Below, in pieces: positions 1 through 8,413 of a stretch of DNA of 64,000 bases; position 1 is the first letter of the stretch, and each line of letters opens with the position of its first letter. The translations under genes and the position numbers were made by a program. This stretch comes from JAFMPW01 sp041743085 (GTDB taxonomy: Bacteria; Bacteroidota; Bacteroidia; Flavobacteriales; Flavobacteriaceae), in the NCBI GenBank assembly GCA_041743085.1, contig JBGTNL010000084.1:62001-126000 (forward strand), in the 5' to 3' direction. The notes beneath the pieces are model-generated. The model was not told where the DNA came from. It worked only from the letters and a program-made list of their open reading frames with translations, and did not search any database.

Positions 1-1
1 A

Positions 2-577
2 CGCTCGCAGCATGGAGGGATAAACATCTGGCCAATAGATGTGCTCACAAAGGGCGATGTTTATGTGGCCGATGGTTATGGAAAAGTCAAGGACGGTACC
101 CTAATTGGTTCCAGTCTCGGCAACGCAATCTATGGAAAATCTGGAAATGGAGTGGTTTTTTATGGATCGGTACGCGATATGCAGGAACTGAAAGATACCG
201 AGGGCTTTAACGCCTGGATCAAAGGGCAGGATCCTTCCTACATTAAAGACATGACGCCCACCTCGATCAATGCGCCCATACGTATAGGCGCGGTTACCGT
301 ATTTCCGGGAGATGTGGTGTTCGCCAACGAATATGGCGTTGCATTTATCCCGGCACACATGGTAGAGGATTTAGTATCCGCCTCTGAACTTACAGCGCTC
401 CGGGACGAATTTGAGAGGGTACTACTTCAGGAGGGTAAGTACCCCAGTGGTGAAATCCACGGCGATTGGTCGGATAAGATCAAAGAGGAATACCGGGTAT
501 GGTTCGCAAAATACCCTAAAGAACTTACCGTCACAAAAGAAGATATCGAGAACTATTTGTCAAAACAAAACCCATAA
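2..577 (+). CDS. RraA-family protein, C-terminal part (5' end outside window)
   Basis: The frame is open to the left edge, so this is the C-terminal part (about 190 residues) of a longer protein. It aligns along its whole visible length with the complete RraA-family gene downstream: shared LTKGDVYVADG stretch, the SGNGVVFYGSVRD motif with the Arg-Asp pair of the RraA/HMG-aldolase fold, and a matching C-terminal helical tail. RraA-fold proteins include 4-hydroxy-4-methyl-2-oxoglutarate aldolases and RNase E inhibitors; the conserved Asp-Gly and Arg-Asp residues favour an enzymatic, metal-dependent lyase-type role acting on a keto acid, but the substrate is unknown. The GTG at 41 is an internal Val codon, not the start. 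The next gene begins 57 bp downstream on the same strand, so the pair looks like a tandem duplication in one operon. Confidence 0.85.
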   Translation, partial: RSQHGGINIWPIDVLTKGDVYVADGYGKVKDGTLIGSSLGNAIYGKSGNGVVFYGSVRDMQELKDTEGFNAWIKGQDPSYIKDMTPTSINAPIRIGAVTVFPGDVVFANEYGVAFIPAHMVEDLVSASELTALRDEFERVLLQEGKYPSGEIHGDWSDKIKEEYRVWFAKYPKELTVTKEDIENYLSKQNP

Positions 578-633
578 ATTTTATATTCAACTTGTAAGAT
601 CATAAATTTATAATGCTATAAATTTTTAAAATA

Positions 634-1566
634 ATGAAATTTAATTCTGCGCTCTTTTCCTTTCTTGTTTTAACACTTTTATTTGAAACTACTTCCTTTT
701 CACAAACTATTCCAAAGGAAGAGTTGATTTTTCTGACTTCGGAATGGCAAGGAGATAGATTCGATGATGGCCGTCCGAAAATTCCCGATGACCTTCTGGA
801 ACGTGCAAAAAAAATTGGTATTGACGATGCCTGGACTGCTTTAAAGAATGAAGGCTATACCAACCAATTTGAAGGCGATTGGAAAATGGTCCATGACGAT
901 GTACCCGTTGTTGGCAGGGCCTTGACCGCTATGTTTATGCCAAGCCGTCCGGACGTTGAAAGAAATATTAAGGAAAGGGGAATAGGTTCCCATGGAAGAA
1001 AGGGTAACACTAACTCATGGCCAATTGAAATGCTCACGAAAGGAGATGTGTACGTGGCCGACGGTTTTGGAAAAATAGATGCGGGGACCCTGATGGGGGC
1101 AACTTTGGCCACCTCTATTTATAGCAAATCGGGAAATGGGGTAGTTTTTAACGGGAGTGCCAGGGATTTGGAAGCCATCAGTGAAATAGAGGGTTTTAAT
1201 GCATTTGTGCGGGATTTTCATCCTTCATTTCTTGAAGAAATGGTAGCAATGGGCCTTAATGTACCCATCCGTATAGGGGGTGCCATCGTTTTACCCGGTG
1301 ACCTGGTGCTTGCAAAAGAAGAAGGGGTGCTTTTTGTTCCTGCGCATCTGGCGGAACAGGTAGTCGGCACGGCCGAGTTTGTGGGGCTTAAAGATAAATT
1401 CGGATTTGAAATGGTCAAGTCCAAAAAATATTCCACCGGCGAGATCGACAGCCAGTGGACAGAGCAGATCAAAAATGACTTTCTTTCCTGGCTTGGGGAG
1501 CATCCGGAACTCGGGAGCATGTCAAAGGAAACATTGAATAACGTTTTAAGCAAGAGAACCTGGTAG
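634..1566 (+). CDS. Exported RraA-family protein (aldolase/lyase-like)
   Basis: A 310-residue protein with a Sec signal peptide (about residues 1-23) followed by an N-terminal extension (about 25-115) and an RraA domain (about 120-275). Visible family motifs are VADGFGK (D143, G144) and GSARD (R177, D178), the metal and keto-acid binding residues of the fold. Cytoplasmic RraA and HMG aldolases are 160-230 residues without a signal, so this is the longer, secreted Bacteroidota form. Its function is not established; a retro-aldol or decarboxylase reaction on a sugar-derived keto acid is an inference from the fold and the neighbouring transporter and sugar-acid genes. It is a clear paralogue of the partial gene just upstream. 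Confidence 0.82.
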   Translation: MKFNSALFSFLVLTLLFETTSFSQTIPKEELIFLTSEWQGDRFDDGRPKIPDDLLERAKKIGIDDAWTALKNEGYTNQFEGDWKMVHDDVPVVGRALTAMFMPSRPDVERNIKERGIGSHGRKGNTNSWPIEMLTKGDVYVADGFGKIDAGTLMGATLATSIYSKSGNGVVFNGSARDLEAISEIEGFNAFVRDFHPSFLEEMVAMGLNVPIRIGGAIVLPGDLVLAKEEGVLFVPAHLAEQVVGTAEFVGLKDKFGFEMVKSKKYSTGEIDSQWTEQIKNDFLSWLGEHPELGSMSKETLNNVLSKRTW

Positions 1567-1605
1567 GCCCTTTTGCCCCTAATACATTAAAATACAGTAC
1601 TCATT

Positions 1606-2094
1606 ATGAAGAAAATAGCCCAAATAGCCGCTTTCTCATTGATTTTCTTTTACAGTTGCAGGGAGAATGAGCAGGAAAAAAAGTACGCCGAAAAAGAAGG
1701 AGATAAAAGAGAGGTACAATTGCCGTCACCGAACAAGGCCGATGTGGAAAAAGCGGTGGCCACTTTTAACGAGGCAATGGTCAATCCGGAAAGGGACCTT
1801 TTGGAAAGATTATGTGCGGATGAGCTAAGCTATGGCCATTCCAGCGGGATAATTCAGAATAAAGCCGAGTTTATTGACGATCTCATTAATGGCCCATTCA
1901 ACTTTTTATCTGTAGATTCACCTGAGCAGACCATACAACTATCAGGTGATACGGCCATAGTCAGGCATATATTTTTGGCCAGTGCCACCAACGATGGGAA
2001 GCCTGTTGATATCCGAATTGGAAATATGCAGGTATACAAAAGCGACAACGAAGGAAAATGGAGGCTTTTGGCCAGGCAGGCCTATAAATTATAG
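1606..2094 (+). CDS. NTF2-like (DUF4440-type) lipoprotein
   Basis: 162 residues with a lipoprotein signal (residues 1-18, lipobox FYSC, Cys18), then a charged linker and a domain of about 110 residues. That domain has the pattern of the SnoaL/DUF4440 NTF2-like cone fold: an initial helix (VEKAVATFNEAMVNPERDLLE), LSYGHSSG, then beta strands ending in GNMQVYKSDNEGKWRLLARQ. Such proteins bind or isomerise small ligands, and many have no known reaction. It lies 39 bp after the exported RraA gene on the same strand and probably shares its transcript, so a role in the same extracytoplasmic sugar-acid pathway is plausible but inferred. Confidence 0.75.
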   Translation: MKKIAQIAAFSLIFFYSCRENEQEKKYAEKEGDKREVQLPSPNKADVEKAVATFNEAMVNPERDLLERLCADELSYGHSSGIIQNKAEFIDDLINGPFNFLSVDSPEQTIQLSGDTAIVRHIFLASATNDGKPVDIRIGNMQVYKSDNEGKWRLLARQAYKL

Positions 2095-2175
2095 CCCTGC
2101 CGATGGATTAGGCGGTATGTATTCTTTGACCAAATGACCAGCAAACCAAACTGAAATTAATTAAAATACCGCATT

Positions 2176-3291
2176 TTGAAAAAACCAAATATTTATGCAC
2201 TTTCCCTTGTCATAGCACTTTTATTGTTTTTGGTTGGCCTGGGTTTTGTTATTGCAGGGAACCTGGAAAAAGCCGGACCATTCTTTATAGCATTTTTCGC
2301 CTTGCTGGCACTGGGATTTAGTGGTTACAAATCGCTCAGCGGATACGTGTTCACCGCCATGATATTTGCAGGGGTGGCAATTGCTCTTTATTACCCTCAG
2401 TATTTTACACATATTGGCGATTTTAAATTAACCGCACTTATCATTCCCCTTATTCAGATAATTATGTTCGGGATGGGTACTTCCATGAGCCTCAAAGATT
2501 TTGCAGCCATATTTAAATCCCCCAAAGGAGTTATGGTGGGGGTTACGGCGCAATTGGGTATAATGCCAATAATGGGTTTTGCTTTGGCCAAACTGAGCAA
2601 TTTTCCACCGGAAATAGCCGCAGGAATAGTATTGATCGGATGTTCCCCAAGTGGTGTCGCGTCGAATGTAATGGCTTATCTGGCCAAGGCCAATTTGGCG
2701 CTTTCCATAACAATCACCTCTATTGCAACCCTTCTTGCACCATTCTTAACACCCCTGCTCATGAAGTTGCTTGCCGGCGAATTCATAGAGATCGATGTAC
2801 TCGATATGATGTGGAGCATCGTTAAAATGATCATCCTGCCAATTGGCGCCGGTTTGCTCTTCAACAAATTGCGTGGAGATAGGGCCCAGTGGCTAGATAG
2901 GGCAATGCCGCTTATGTCTATGTTGGCTATTGGAATTATCATTACCATAATTACGGCCGCCGGAAGAGACAGCCTCTTGGATATAGGCGGAATATTAATG
3001 TTACTGGTCCTGGTTCATAATCTCTTTGGTTACCTGTTGGGATACTGGTATGCACGACTCCTGAAACTCACGGAACAGGATGCCCGTACGGTAGCGCTCG
3101 AAGTAGGAATGCAAAATGGAGGTCTGGCTTCGGGAATAGCCAACTCCTTAGGCAAAATAGCCACCATGGGCCTGGCCCCTGCGGTATTCGGCCCGCTAAT
3201 GAATATCACAGGTTCTATTTTGGCATCTTATTGGCACAAGAGACCTCCTAAAGGGTATCAACCGGAATTTGTTGAGGAATATTCAAAGTAA
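2176..3291 (+). CDS. Bile acid:sodium symporter (BASS) family transporter
   Basis: 371 residues, strongly hydrophobic, with about ten membrane segments. The SBF-family core carries GMGTSMSLKDF (about 96-106) and the conserved IGCSPSGVASNVMAYLAKANLALSIT region of the crossover helix, plus EVGMQNGGLASGIA near the C-terminus. BASS proteins move organic anions with sodium; in bacteria known substrates include keto acids, so import of a sugar-derived acid released by the neighbouring RraA proteins is a reasonable inference. The start is TTG at 2176, because no in-frame ATG gives the MKKPN-type N-terminus. Two extra N-terminal hydrophobic segments precede the SBF core. It ends convergent to the minus-strand run, about 250 bp before the next stop. 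Confidence 0.88.
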   Translation: MKKPNIYALSLVIALLLFLVGLGFVIAGNLEKAGPFFIAFFALLALGFSGYKSLSGYVFTAMIFAGVAIALYYPQYFTHIGDFKLTALIIPLIQIIMFGMGTSMSLKDFAAIFKSPKGVMVGVTAQLGIMPIMGFALAKLSNFPPEIAAGIVLIGCSPSGVASNVMAYLAKANLALSITITSIATLLAPFLTPLLMKLLAGEFIEIDVLDMMWSIVKMIILPIGAGLLFNKLRGDRAQWLDRAMPLMSMLAIGIIITIITAAGRDSLLDIGGILMLLVLVHNLFGYLLGYWYARLLKLTEQDARTVALEVGMQNGGLASGIANSLGKIATMGLAPAVFGPLMNITGSILASYWHKRPPKGYQPEFVEEYSK

Positions 3292-3542
3292 GCGGTAATA
3301 TTAGTGTCCTAAACAGAGAATGGAAGAAAATCCGTCCTTTAGTCGAATACTTCGGTTTTTTCCTGTTAATCGTACGCTTTTCGCCTTTTGCAGGAAAAAT
3401 TGTGCAAAGCGAATGGCGTAAAGCAGCTGGCATGTTGCTCAAATTTTTAGCCCACTTGCAGCCGCTATCTGTCCTTAACCGATAGTCAGCTTCAATAGAT
3501 TTTTTGTTGGTTTCAACCAATCTGAATCTTAAATGATACTGC

Positions 3543-5174
3543 CTACAAGCCCTTTCTTTGATGCATTACATCCGCGGCGATAATATTCCCGGCCGTATCG
3601 CCGAACTCAGTGCGGATAAAATTAAGGATATCTGAAATTTCGTCATCCCGTAAATTACCATAGGCCGGCATCTCGCCTTCATACATGATGCCATTGACAG
3701 TTATTGGGGTGCTTATACCCTGTAGCATTACATCTATTAATCTCGATCTGTCACCTGAAACCCATTCGCTCTCGGTAAGCGGAGGAATTTGCCCGGTATT
3801 TCCTTTGCCATCGGGCCTGTGACAGGCAGCGCAATGGGTCGTATAGAGTTTTTGGCCACTGATGAGATCATCGTCCGTAGCAATGAAATTCCAATCCTCA
3901 TTTGGTAGTTTAAAGGCTTCAGGGTCTTCCCTGAGTATCTTTTTCCGGGAGAGTTGAGCCCATAGTTCCTGTGATCCCTGGCTGATCCTTTTTATTTTTA
4001 TGATGCGATCTCCTTTTTCTGTGGGCAGGGAATCGTACATCCAGGGCTGGTGGCCGGGATGCCAGTCCAGGTTGCTCGTGGTCAGATAGATCTCACCTTC
4101 TTTGCCTATGGCCACATCCCTGATACGCCCAAAAGCCTTTTGAAGGAATATATGCTCATTACTTATTTGCGAGCGATCTTCATTCAAGTTCAAAACCCGC
4201 AGGGATTGGCCTTTCAACGTACACAGCAGCAAGCTATTCTTCCATTCAGGAATTTCCTTATTATTGTAATATGCAAGTCCGGCTGTGCCCAAAGTAGGAG
4301 TCCATGCTATTAGCGGTTCACGTATGTTGTGATTGCCACAATATTCTTTTTCGGGATCAAGGTCACAAAAACCGTGTATATTGGGCCATCCGTAGTTTGC
4401 TCCCTTTTCCACAAGGTTTATCTCATCGTCATTAATCGGACCATGTTCAGAGATGAAAACGGCCCCCTGAACCTCGGCAATTCCCTGTACATTTCTATGG
4501 CCCAAACTCCAAACCGGACTTTCCTTAAACGGATTGTCGGACGGAATCGTTCCATCCGGATTCAGCCGTAATACCTTTCCGTTTAATGTATTTTGATCCT
4601 GTGTTTGGTCAGTCAGGCCAGCATCGCCCGTGCCGATCCACAGTTTACTGTCATTGGATATCATCATCCGGGAACCATTGTGAAAGGTATTTCCCGGAAT
4701 GCTGTCCAAAATGGTAATTTTGTCCTCCAATGCATCTTCCTTGAAGGTAAAGCGAATTATCCGGGATCTTATCCGGTCCATTAAATTGCTATCCTTATGG
4801 GCATAGGTATAGTGAACAAAAACAAATGGATTATTTTCAAAATCGGGATGCAGTACCATACTCAGGAGCCCCGTTGATTTCCGGTAAAAGACGTCTTTGA
4901 TCACCGCCAGTTCCTGAATATCCCCGGTAGTGGTATGTACCCTTGAAATTGTTCCTTTTTGTTGTGTAAACCAGATCCAGTCTTCGGGGCCAACCACAAT
5001 ATCCCATGGTACCTCCAGGGAATCGGCTACCGTCGTTACTAAAAGAAGGGTAGAATCCAACCACAAATGAGCAAGATAGCCGGGCTCCTCAAATTTTGGC
5101 CCCTCAACCCGGCATCCGGACAGTGAAAGCAGTAAATTCAAAGTCAGTAGAAATAAAATTATACGTTTGCCCAT
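3543..5174 (-). CDS. Sugar dehydrogenase (GSDH-type propeller) fused to cytochrome c, lipoprotein
   Basis: 543 residues. A lipoprotein signal (lipobox LSGC, Cys21) is followed by a six-bladed PQQ-type glucose/sorbosone dehydrogenase domain (about 45-395) with VPWDIV, FHNGSRM, GTGDAG, SLGHRNVQG and EHGP motifs. A class I cytochrome c domain (about 435-525) has a CAACH haem site at 448-452 and a likely axial Met502 in GEMPAYG. The fusion implies that electrons from oxidation of a sugar or aldehyde pass directly to the attached haem, at the periplasmic or outer surface. Its ATG overlaps the end of the upstream TIM-barrel gene by 16 bp, so the two are co-translated. The substrate cannot be read from the sequence; PQQ biosynthesis genes are not in the window. 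Confidence 0.87.
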   Translation of the reverse strand: MGKRIILFLLTLNLLLSLSGCRVEGPKFEEPGYLAHLWLDSTLLLVTTVADSLEVPWDIVVGPEDWIWFTQQKGTISRVHTTTGDIQELAVIKDVFYRKSTGLLSMVLHPDFENNPFVFVHYTYAHKDSNLMDRIRSRIIRFTFKEDALEDKITILDSIPGNTFHNGSRMMISNDSKLWIGTGDAGLTDQTQDQNTLNGKVLRLNPDGTIPSDNPFKESPVWSLGHRNVQGIAEVQGAVFISEHGPINDDEINLVEKGANYGWPNIHGFCDLDPEKEYCGNHNIREPLIAWTPTLGTAGLAYYNNKEIPEWKNSLLLCTLKGQSLRVLNLNEDRSQISNEHIFLQKAFGRIRDVAIGKEGEIYLTTSNLDWHPGHQPWMYDSLPTEKGDRIIKIKRISQGSQELWAQLSRKKILREDPEAFKLPNEDWNFIATDDDLISGQKLYTTHCAACHRPDGKGNTGQIPPLTESEWVSGDRSRLIDVMLQGISTPITVNGIMYEGEMPAYGNLRDDEISDILNFIRTEFGDTAGNIIAADVMHQRKGL

Positions 5175-6109
5175 AACTCCTGTATCTTGTTTAGATCTTT
5201 TCTCATTGCTTCAAAAACCTCCTTTTTTGGTATGTTCAATTTTGTACTCCCATTTTCGGCACCACCTAAAGGATACTCCAAATGTAAGATCACAGGCACC
5301 TTAATGCGATACTGCTTAAGCAATTCAAAATAGGTTTTAAAATCCACCATACCCTCACCTATTGGGGTATTCACCACTGTCCATTTTCCGTCTGCCCGCT
5401 TCCATTTAAAGTCCTTCAAAACAATAGTCTTTATTTGACCTTTAACAAGTCTTAAACCGTTTTCCCATGACAATCCACCTTCCACAACCGCGTGCCTGAT
5501 ATCATACTGCACTCCAAAATGCCTCTTATCTGCCGTTTCCAATAATTTAGCCACCTCCCACAAAGAAGCCCCAACCCTTTTGCCCGCATGGTTCTGGTAA
5601 CAACCTACCAGCCCCAGATCTTTATTGAGAAGGGAGAGTTCCCTAATTTCATTTCCATAATTATTCAGGGAATCCTGCATGGATTTTTTAGCATGGTAAC
5701 TGAACCAATTGGAACGGTAATGCGTAATCCCTTCCTGCGCTGCCGTCTGCAGCACGGTTCTGTCCCGTTCGTTAGCGGCATTTTCCACTGCTGTAGTGAT
5801 AAGTACACATTTGGAACCACCGTTTTTAATGTCCGCTATCGCTTTGGGTAAATCCGTTTCCACACTGTGCGGTTGCACATGACCTTCAGGCCTCACGGTA
5901 AGATCCAGGCCGGCACAGCCCAGTTCTGCCGCTACTTCTCCTGCTGCTTTACAATCCAAAAATTGGAGGTGCTTGGAAAAAATATGAACGGGAAGCTGGC
6001 CATTTGGGTTTCCAGCCTTCATTGCCAGGCATTTCGGCCCAAGAAAAGATATAGCAACCGACGCCATGGTCGCTTTCCTTACAAAATCCCTTCTCGATCT
6101 GTTTCTCAA
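5159..6109 (-). CDS. Tat-exported sugar phosphate isomerase/epimerase-like TIM barrel
   Basis: 316 residues. The N-terminus carries a twin-arginine signal (SRRDFVRKA, residues 5-13, then a hydrophobic stretch), followed by an AP-endonuclease-2/xylose-isomerase-like TIM barrel: GCAGLDLTVRPEGHVQP, the central NHAG stretch, YDIRHAVVEGG, and HLEYPLGGAENG near the C-terminus. Family members isomerise or epimerise keto sugars or bind 3-keto glycosides. Exported versions are common in Bacteroidota beside Gfo/Idh oxidoreductases and cytochrome c proteins. The start must be TTG at 6109, since a stop lies three codons upstream and later Met codons would remove the Tat motif. A structured repeat begins only about 8 bp upstream of this start. 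It overlaps the dehydrogenase-cytochrome gene by 16 bp. Confidence 0.83.
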   Translation of the reverse strand: MRNRSRRDFVRKATMASVAISFLGPKCLAMKAGNPNGQLPVHIFSKHLQFLDCKAAGEVAAELGCAGLDLTVRPEGHVQPHSVETDLPKAIADIKNGGSKCVLITTAVENAANERDRTVLQTAAQEGITHYRSNWFSYHAKKSMQDSLNNYGNEIRELSLLNKDLGLVGCYQNHAGKRVGASLWEVAKLLETADKRHFGVQYDIRHAVVEGGLSWENGLRLVKGQIKTIVLKDFKWKRADGKWTVVNTPIGEGMVDFKTYFELLKQYRIKVPVILHLEYPLGGAENGSTKLNIPKKEVFEAMRKDLNKIQELWANV

Positions 6110-6116
6110 AATATTT

Positions 6117-6385
6117 TAATCTAAGTAATTCCCCGACGGCTTTGCCTCGGGGATTCCTATTTACCGCTCCTCTTGCATCCGACGAACAAAGAGAGAGGAA
6201 TGCACAGGGTCGGAACTTCTTATTTTTGGCAGTTCAGGGTGAAATAAAATACAAAATTTCAATTTTTGAACCGACGAAATACCGCTCTGGATTGCCGGTC
6301 GGACGGGTCTTGAGCCTGCCCGCAGGCAGGGATTGTCGCCCGCCTGAGGCGGGTAAACTTTCAAGGATTTTTTTATTTCATCTTA
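6117..6385 (+). repeat. Structured dispersed repeat family I, copy A
   Basis: A roughly 265-bp non-coding element shared with 17684-17955 and 23936-24145. It starts with a hairpin (CCCCGA...TCGGGG), then a conserved block (TTGCATCCGACGAAC followed by a GAGAGAGGAATGCACAGGG-type run). Near the end come two GC-rich hairpins: CCTGCC-CGCA-GGCAGG and CCCGCC-TGA-GGCGGG. The element closes with AAACTTTCAAG and a T-rich tail. The middle hairpin, perfect in copies B and C, is degenerate here. Spurious reading frames occur on both strands but are not conserved. Confidence 0.85.
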
Positions 6386-6620
6386 AAAAACCACCTCCTT
6401 TGGGGGTGGTCATGTTCTTTTGGCAGTGCCTTATCTTTGCGCCATGGGTAAATATAAGAAACTAAGCCATGTGATCTATAAGTGCGACTATCATATCGTG
6501 TGGGTTCCCAAGTACCGGTTCCGGATATTGAAAGGGGCTGCGCACAGTGGAGTAAATACGGTACGAAGTCACGGACTTCGCACAGCGGAGTTCCAACGGC
6601 GGTAACGCAAACATTGTAAT
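6386..6620 (+). mobile_element. IS200/IS605-type element remnant
   Basis: A short imperfect hairpin (CCACC...GGTGG, about 6390-6408) sits just upstream of a transposase 5' fragment, the arrangement expected for the left end of an IS200/IS605 element. After the coding fragment breaks off near 6538 there is a perfect 7-bp palindromic hairpin, CGAAGTC-ACG-GACTTCG, within about 6560-6580. It could be right-end structure or unrelated. No complete transposase or accessory TnpB is present. The remnant directly abuts repeat I copy A. Confidence 0.5.
6444..6538 (+). pseudogene. IS200-type TnpA transposase, N-terminal fragment
   Basis: About 31 codons from an ATG at 6444 encode MGKYKKLSHVIYKC and then YHIVWVPKYRFRIL, the characteristic N-terminus of Y1 single-strand transposases (TnpA of IS200/IS605). 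Similarity stops after FRILKG. The HUH metal motif and the catalytic tyrosine helix are absent, and the following frame is unrelated, low-complexity sequence. The fragment cannot be active. A REP-associated (RAYT-like) relative is an alternative family assignment that this short piece cannot exclude. Confidence 0.75.
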
Positions 6621-6647
6621 TTTGTGAGATTCCAATATATTTCAACT

Positions 6648-7400
6648 TCACCCCCTTCCAATATAAGGCATTCGATTGGCCATGACCGTGAGAAAGGGCA
6701 CGTTTGTATCGAGAGGTAAATCGGCCATTAAAACCACTGCACGTCCCACATCCCTGGGTTCCATTGTAGGTTCAATTTTTCGTGTACCGTCGGCCTGAAG
6801 TATGCCCTCTTCCATTTTCCGTGTCATTGCACTGGCGGCATTTCCGATATCAATTTGACCGCAGGCGATTCGAAATTCCCGGCCATCCAGGGAGGTTGAT
6901 CTCGTTAAACCTGTTATGGCATGTTTGCTGGCGGTATAGGGAGCAGAATTGGGCCTGGGTACATGTGCGGATATGGAACCATTATTTATGATACGCCCTC
7001 CTGAAGGATCCTGGTGCTTCATGATCTTAAAGGCCTCTCGGGTACATAAAAAGGCGCCTGTTAAATTCGTGTCAATTACCCGTTGCCATTCCCCCAGAGT
7101 TAATTCTTCAAGTGGTTTGGCAGGAGCGCTGACCCCGGCGTTGTTGAATAGTAGGTCTACCCTGCCAAAATTTTGGACGGTTGCCGTAAACAGGTCTTTT
7201 ACACTTTTCTCATCGGTAATATCCGTGGGGATTACAAGAGTTCGGTTTGCGTCAAAGGCGGTTGAAGTTTCTAAAAGCGGCTTTTTCCGCCTCCCGGCAA
7301 GCACTACAGACCACCCGTCCTTATAAAGGGCCGTTGCTACCTCACGGCCTATACCGGAGCCCGCTCCGGTAATTACTGCGATTTTTGTATTTTCACCCAT
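6648..7400 (-). CDS. Short-chain dehydrogenase/reductase
   Basis: 250 residues, the usual length for a classical SDR. It shows the nucleotide-binding TGAGSGIG motif (11-18), NNAG (86-89), catalytic S142 in GSIS, and Y155/K159 in YTASK. R37-R38 after the second strand suggests NADP may be accepted. Family members oxidise or reduce hydroxyl groups of sugars, sugar acids and related alcohols with NAD(P); the exact substrate is unknown. The gene starts 2 bp after the DenD-like gene stops, so the two are almost certainly one transcriptional unit, consistent with consecutive steps on a sugar acid. Confidence 0.88.
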   Translation of the reverse strand: MGENTKIAVITGAGSGIGREVATALYKDGWSVVLAGRRKKPLLETSTAFDANRTLVIPTDITDEKSVKDLFTATVQNFGRVDLLFNNAGVSAPAKPLEELTLGEWQRVIDTNLTGAFLCTREAFKIMKHQDPSGGRIINNGSISAHVPRPNSAPYTASKHAITGLTRSTSLDGREFRIACGQIDIGNAASAMTRKMEEGILQADGTRKIEPTMEPRDVGRAVVLMADLPLDTNVPFLTVMANRMPYIGRG

Positions 7401-7402
7401 TC

Positions 7403-8380
7403 TTACCCTGCTTTAATATTAAAAGTGCTTTCTTCTTCCATATAGTATTGTATAATTTCTTTTGGGGAGGAGTCTCTCACAAATCCTAATTTATCCGCTC
7501 TGCGCGTATCAAAATGGGGTGGCCAGGTAAGTACAATGCTTTGAAGAAAATCATCTGGTTTATGGGATATTAATTTGATTGTTTCACTATTGGTAAGCAG
7601 TTCCAGGCTTTTTATAATTTCCTGAATTGAAGTAGTCAATCCGGGAAGATTGATAATTCTGTCGTCCCCGAGGACGCTTTCCTCCAGGTTGGCAGCGTGA
7701 ATGAAATTTTGAATTACCCGTTTTGGAGATTGGATCCACACTTCGGTTTCCATCGGCACCGGATACAAAGCCCTTTTACCATTTAAAGGTTCGCGGACAA
7801 TAGCGCTTACAAAGGAAGAGGTGGCCGCATTAGGCTTTCCGGGACGTACTGCAATGGTTGGCAACCGAAGACTTCGGGCATCTACAAATCCCCTTCTGCT
7901 ATAATCGTTCATGAGCAGCTCTACCATAGCCTTCTCAGTACCATAGGAACTGCGTGGTTTCGGAGCAGTTTCATCAAGTATAACCCGCGAGACGTCTCCA
8001 CCGAAAACGGCACAAGAACTGGCAAATACGATCCGGGGACGAAATGCCAGCGATCTGCACGTTTCCAAGAGTTGTAACGAGGCATGGAAATTTACCTGCA
8101 TCCCCCTGTCCAGATTTTTTTCTGCTTCCCCGCTTACAATGGCGGCAAGATGGAAAATCACATCGGGTTTAAGCCGGAGAATCTCCGCCATGGTAATCTC
8201 ATCGCTAAAATCGGCCTCAATACATTCAAGTCTTGCATCCTTTGGCATACGCTCGGGAAATGCTTTATCGATAAGTAGTAATTCACTGATTTCACCCTTA
8301 GCGAGACCTCCATTTTCTAATAAGTCTTTAGCCAACCTTCGCCCTAAAAAGCCACCGCCACCTAAAATAAGGATCCTCAT
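7403..8380 (-). CDS. denD: D-erythronate dehydrogenase-like NAD-dependent epimerase/dehydratase family protein
   Basis: 325 residues with an extended-SDR Rossmann fold: GGGGFLG (7-13), D38 after the second strand for NAD preference, S122, and Y146/K150 in YGTEK. The stretches SSCAVFGGD, LNDYSRRGF-like MNDYSRRGF and RLPTIAVRPGKPNAATSSF closely fit the DenD group, which oxidises D-erythronate at C2 to 2-oxo-tetronate. In the known pathway OtnI, OtnK and OtnC follow; kinase and decarboxylase partners are absent from this window, so the physiological substrate may be a related aldonate. It is directly upstream of an SDR, separated by 2 bp. The family call is strong; the substrate is moderately supported. 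Confidence 0.8.
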   Translation of the reverse strand: MRILILGGGGFLGRRLAKDLLENGGLAKGEISELLLIDKAFPERMPKDARLECIEADFSDEITMAEILRLKPDVIFHLAAIVSGEAEKNLDRGMQVNFHASLQLLETCRSLAFRPRIVFASSCAVFGGDVSRVILDETAPKPRSSYGTEKAMVELLMNDYSRRGFVDARSLRLPTIAVRPGKPNAATSSFVSAIVREPLNGKRALYPVPMETEVWIQSPKRVIQNFIHAANLEESVLGDDRIINLPGLTTSIQEIIKSLELLTNSETIKLISHKPDDFLQSIVLTWPPHFDTRRADKLGFVRDSSPKEIIQYYMEEESTFNIKAG

Positions 8381-8413
8381 AACACTACAATCTTGATATT
8401 GAATACATAGAAT

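Noticed and set aside
6142..6465. Reading frames of about 100 codons within repeat I copy A, and similar frames in copy B on both strands
   Set aside because: They are translations of a structured non-coding repeat; frames are not preserved among the three copies, and base changes follow pairing rather than codons.
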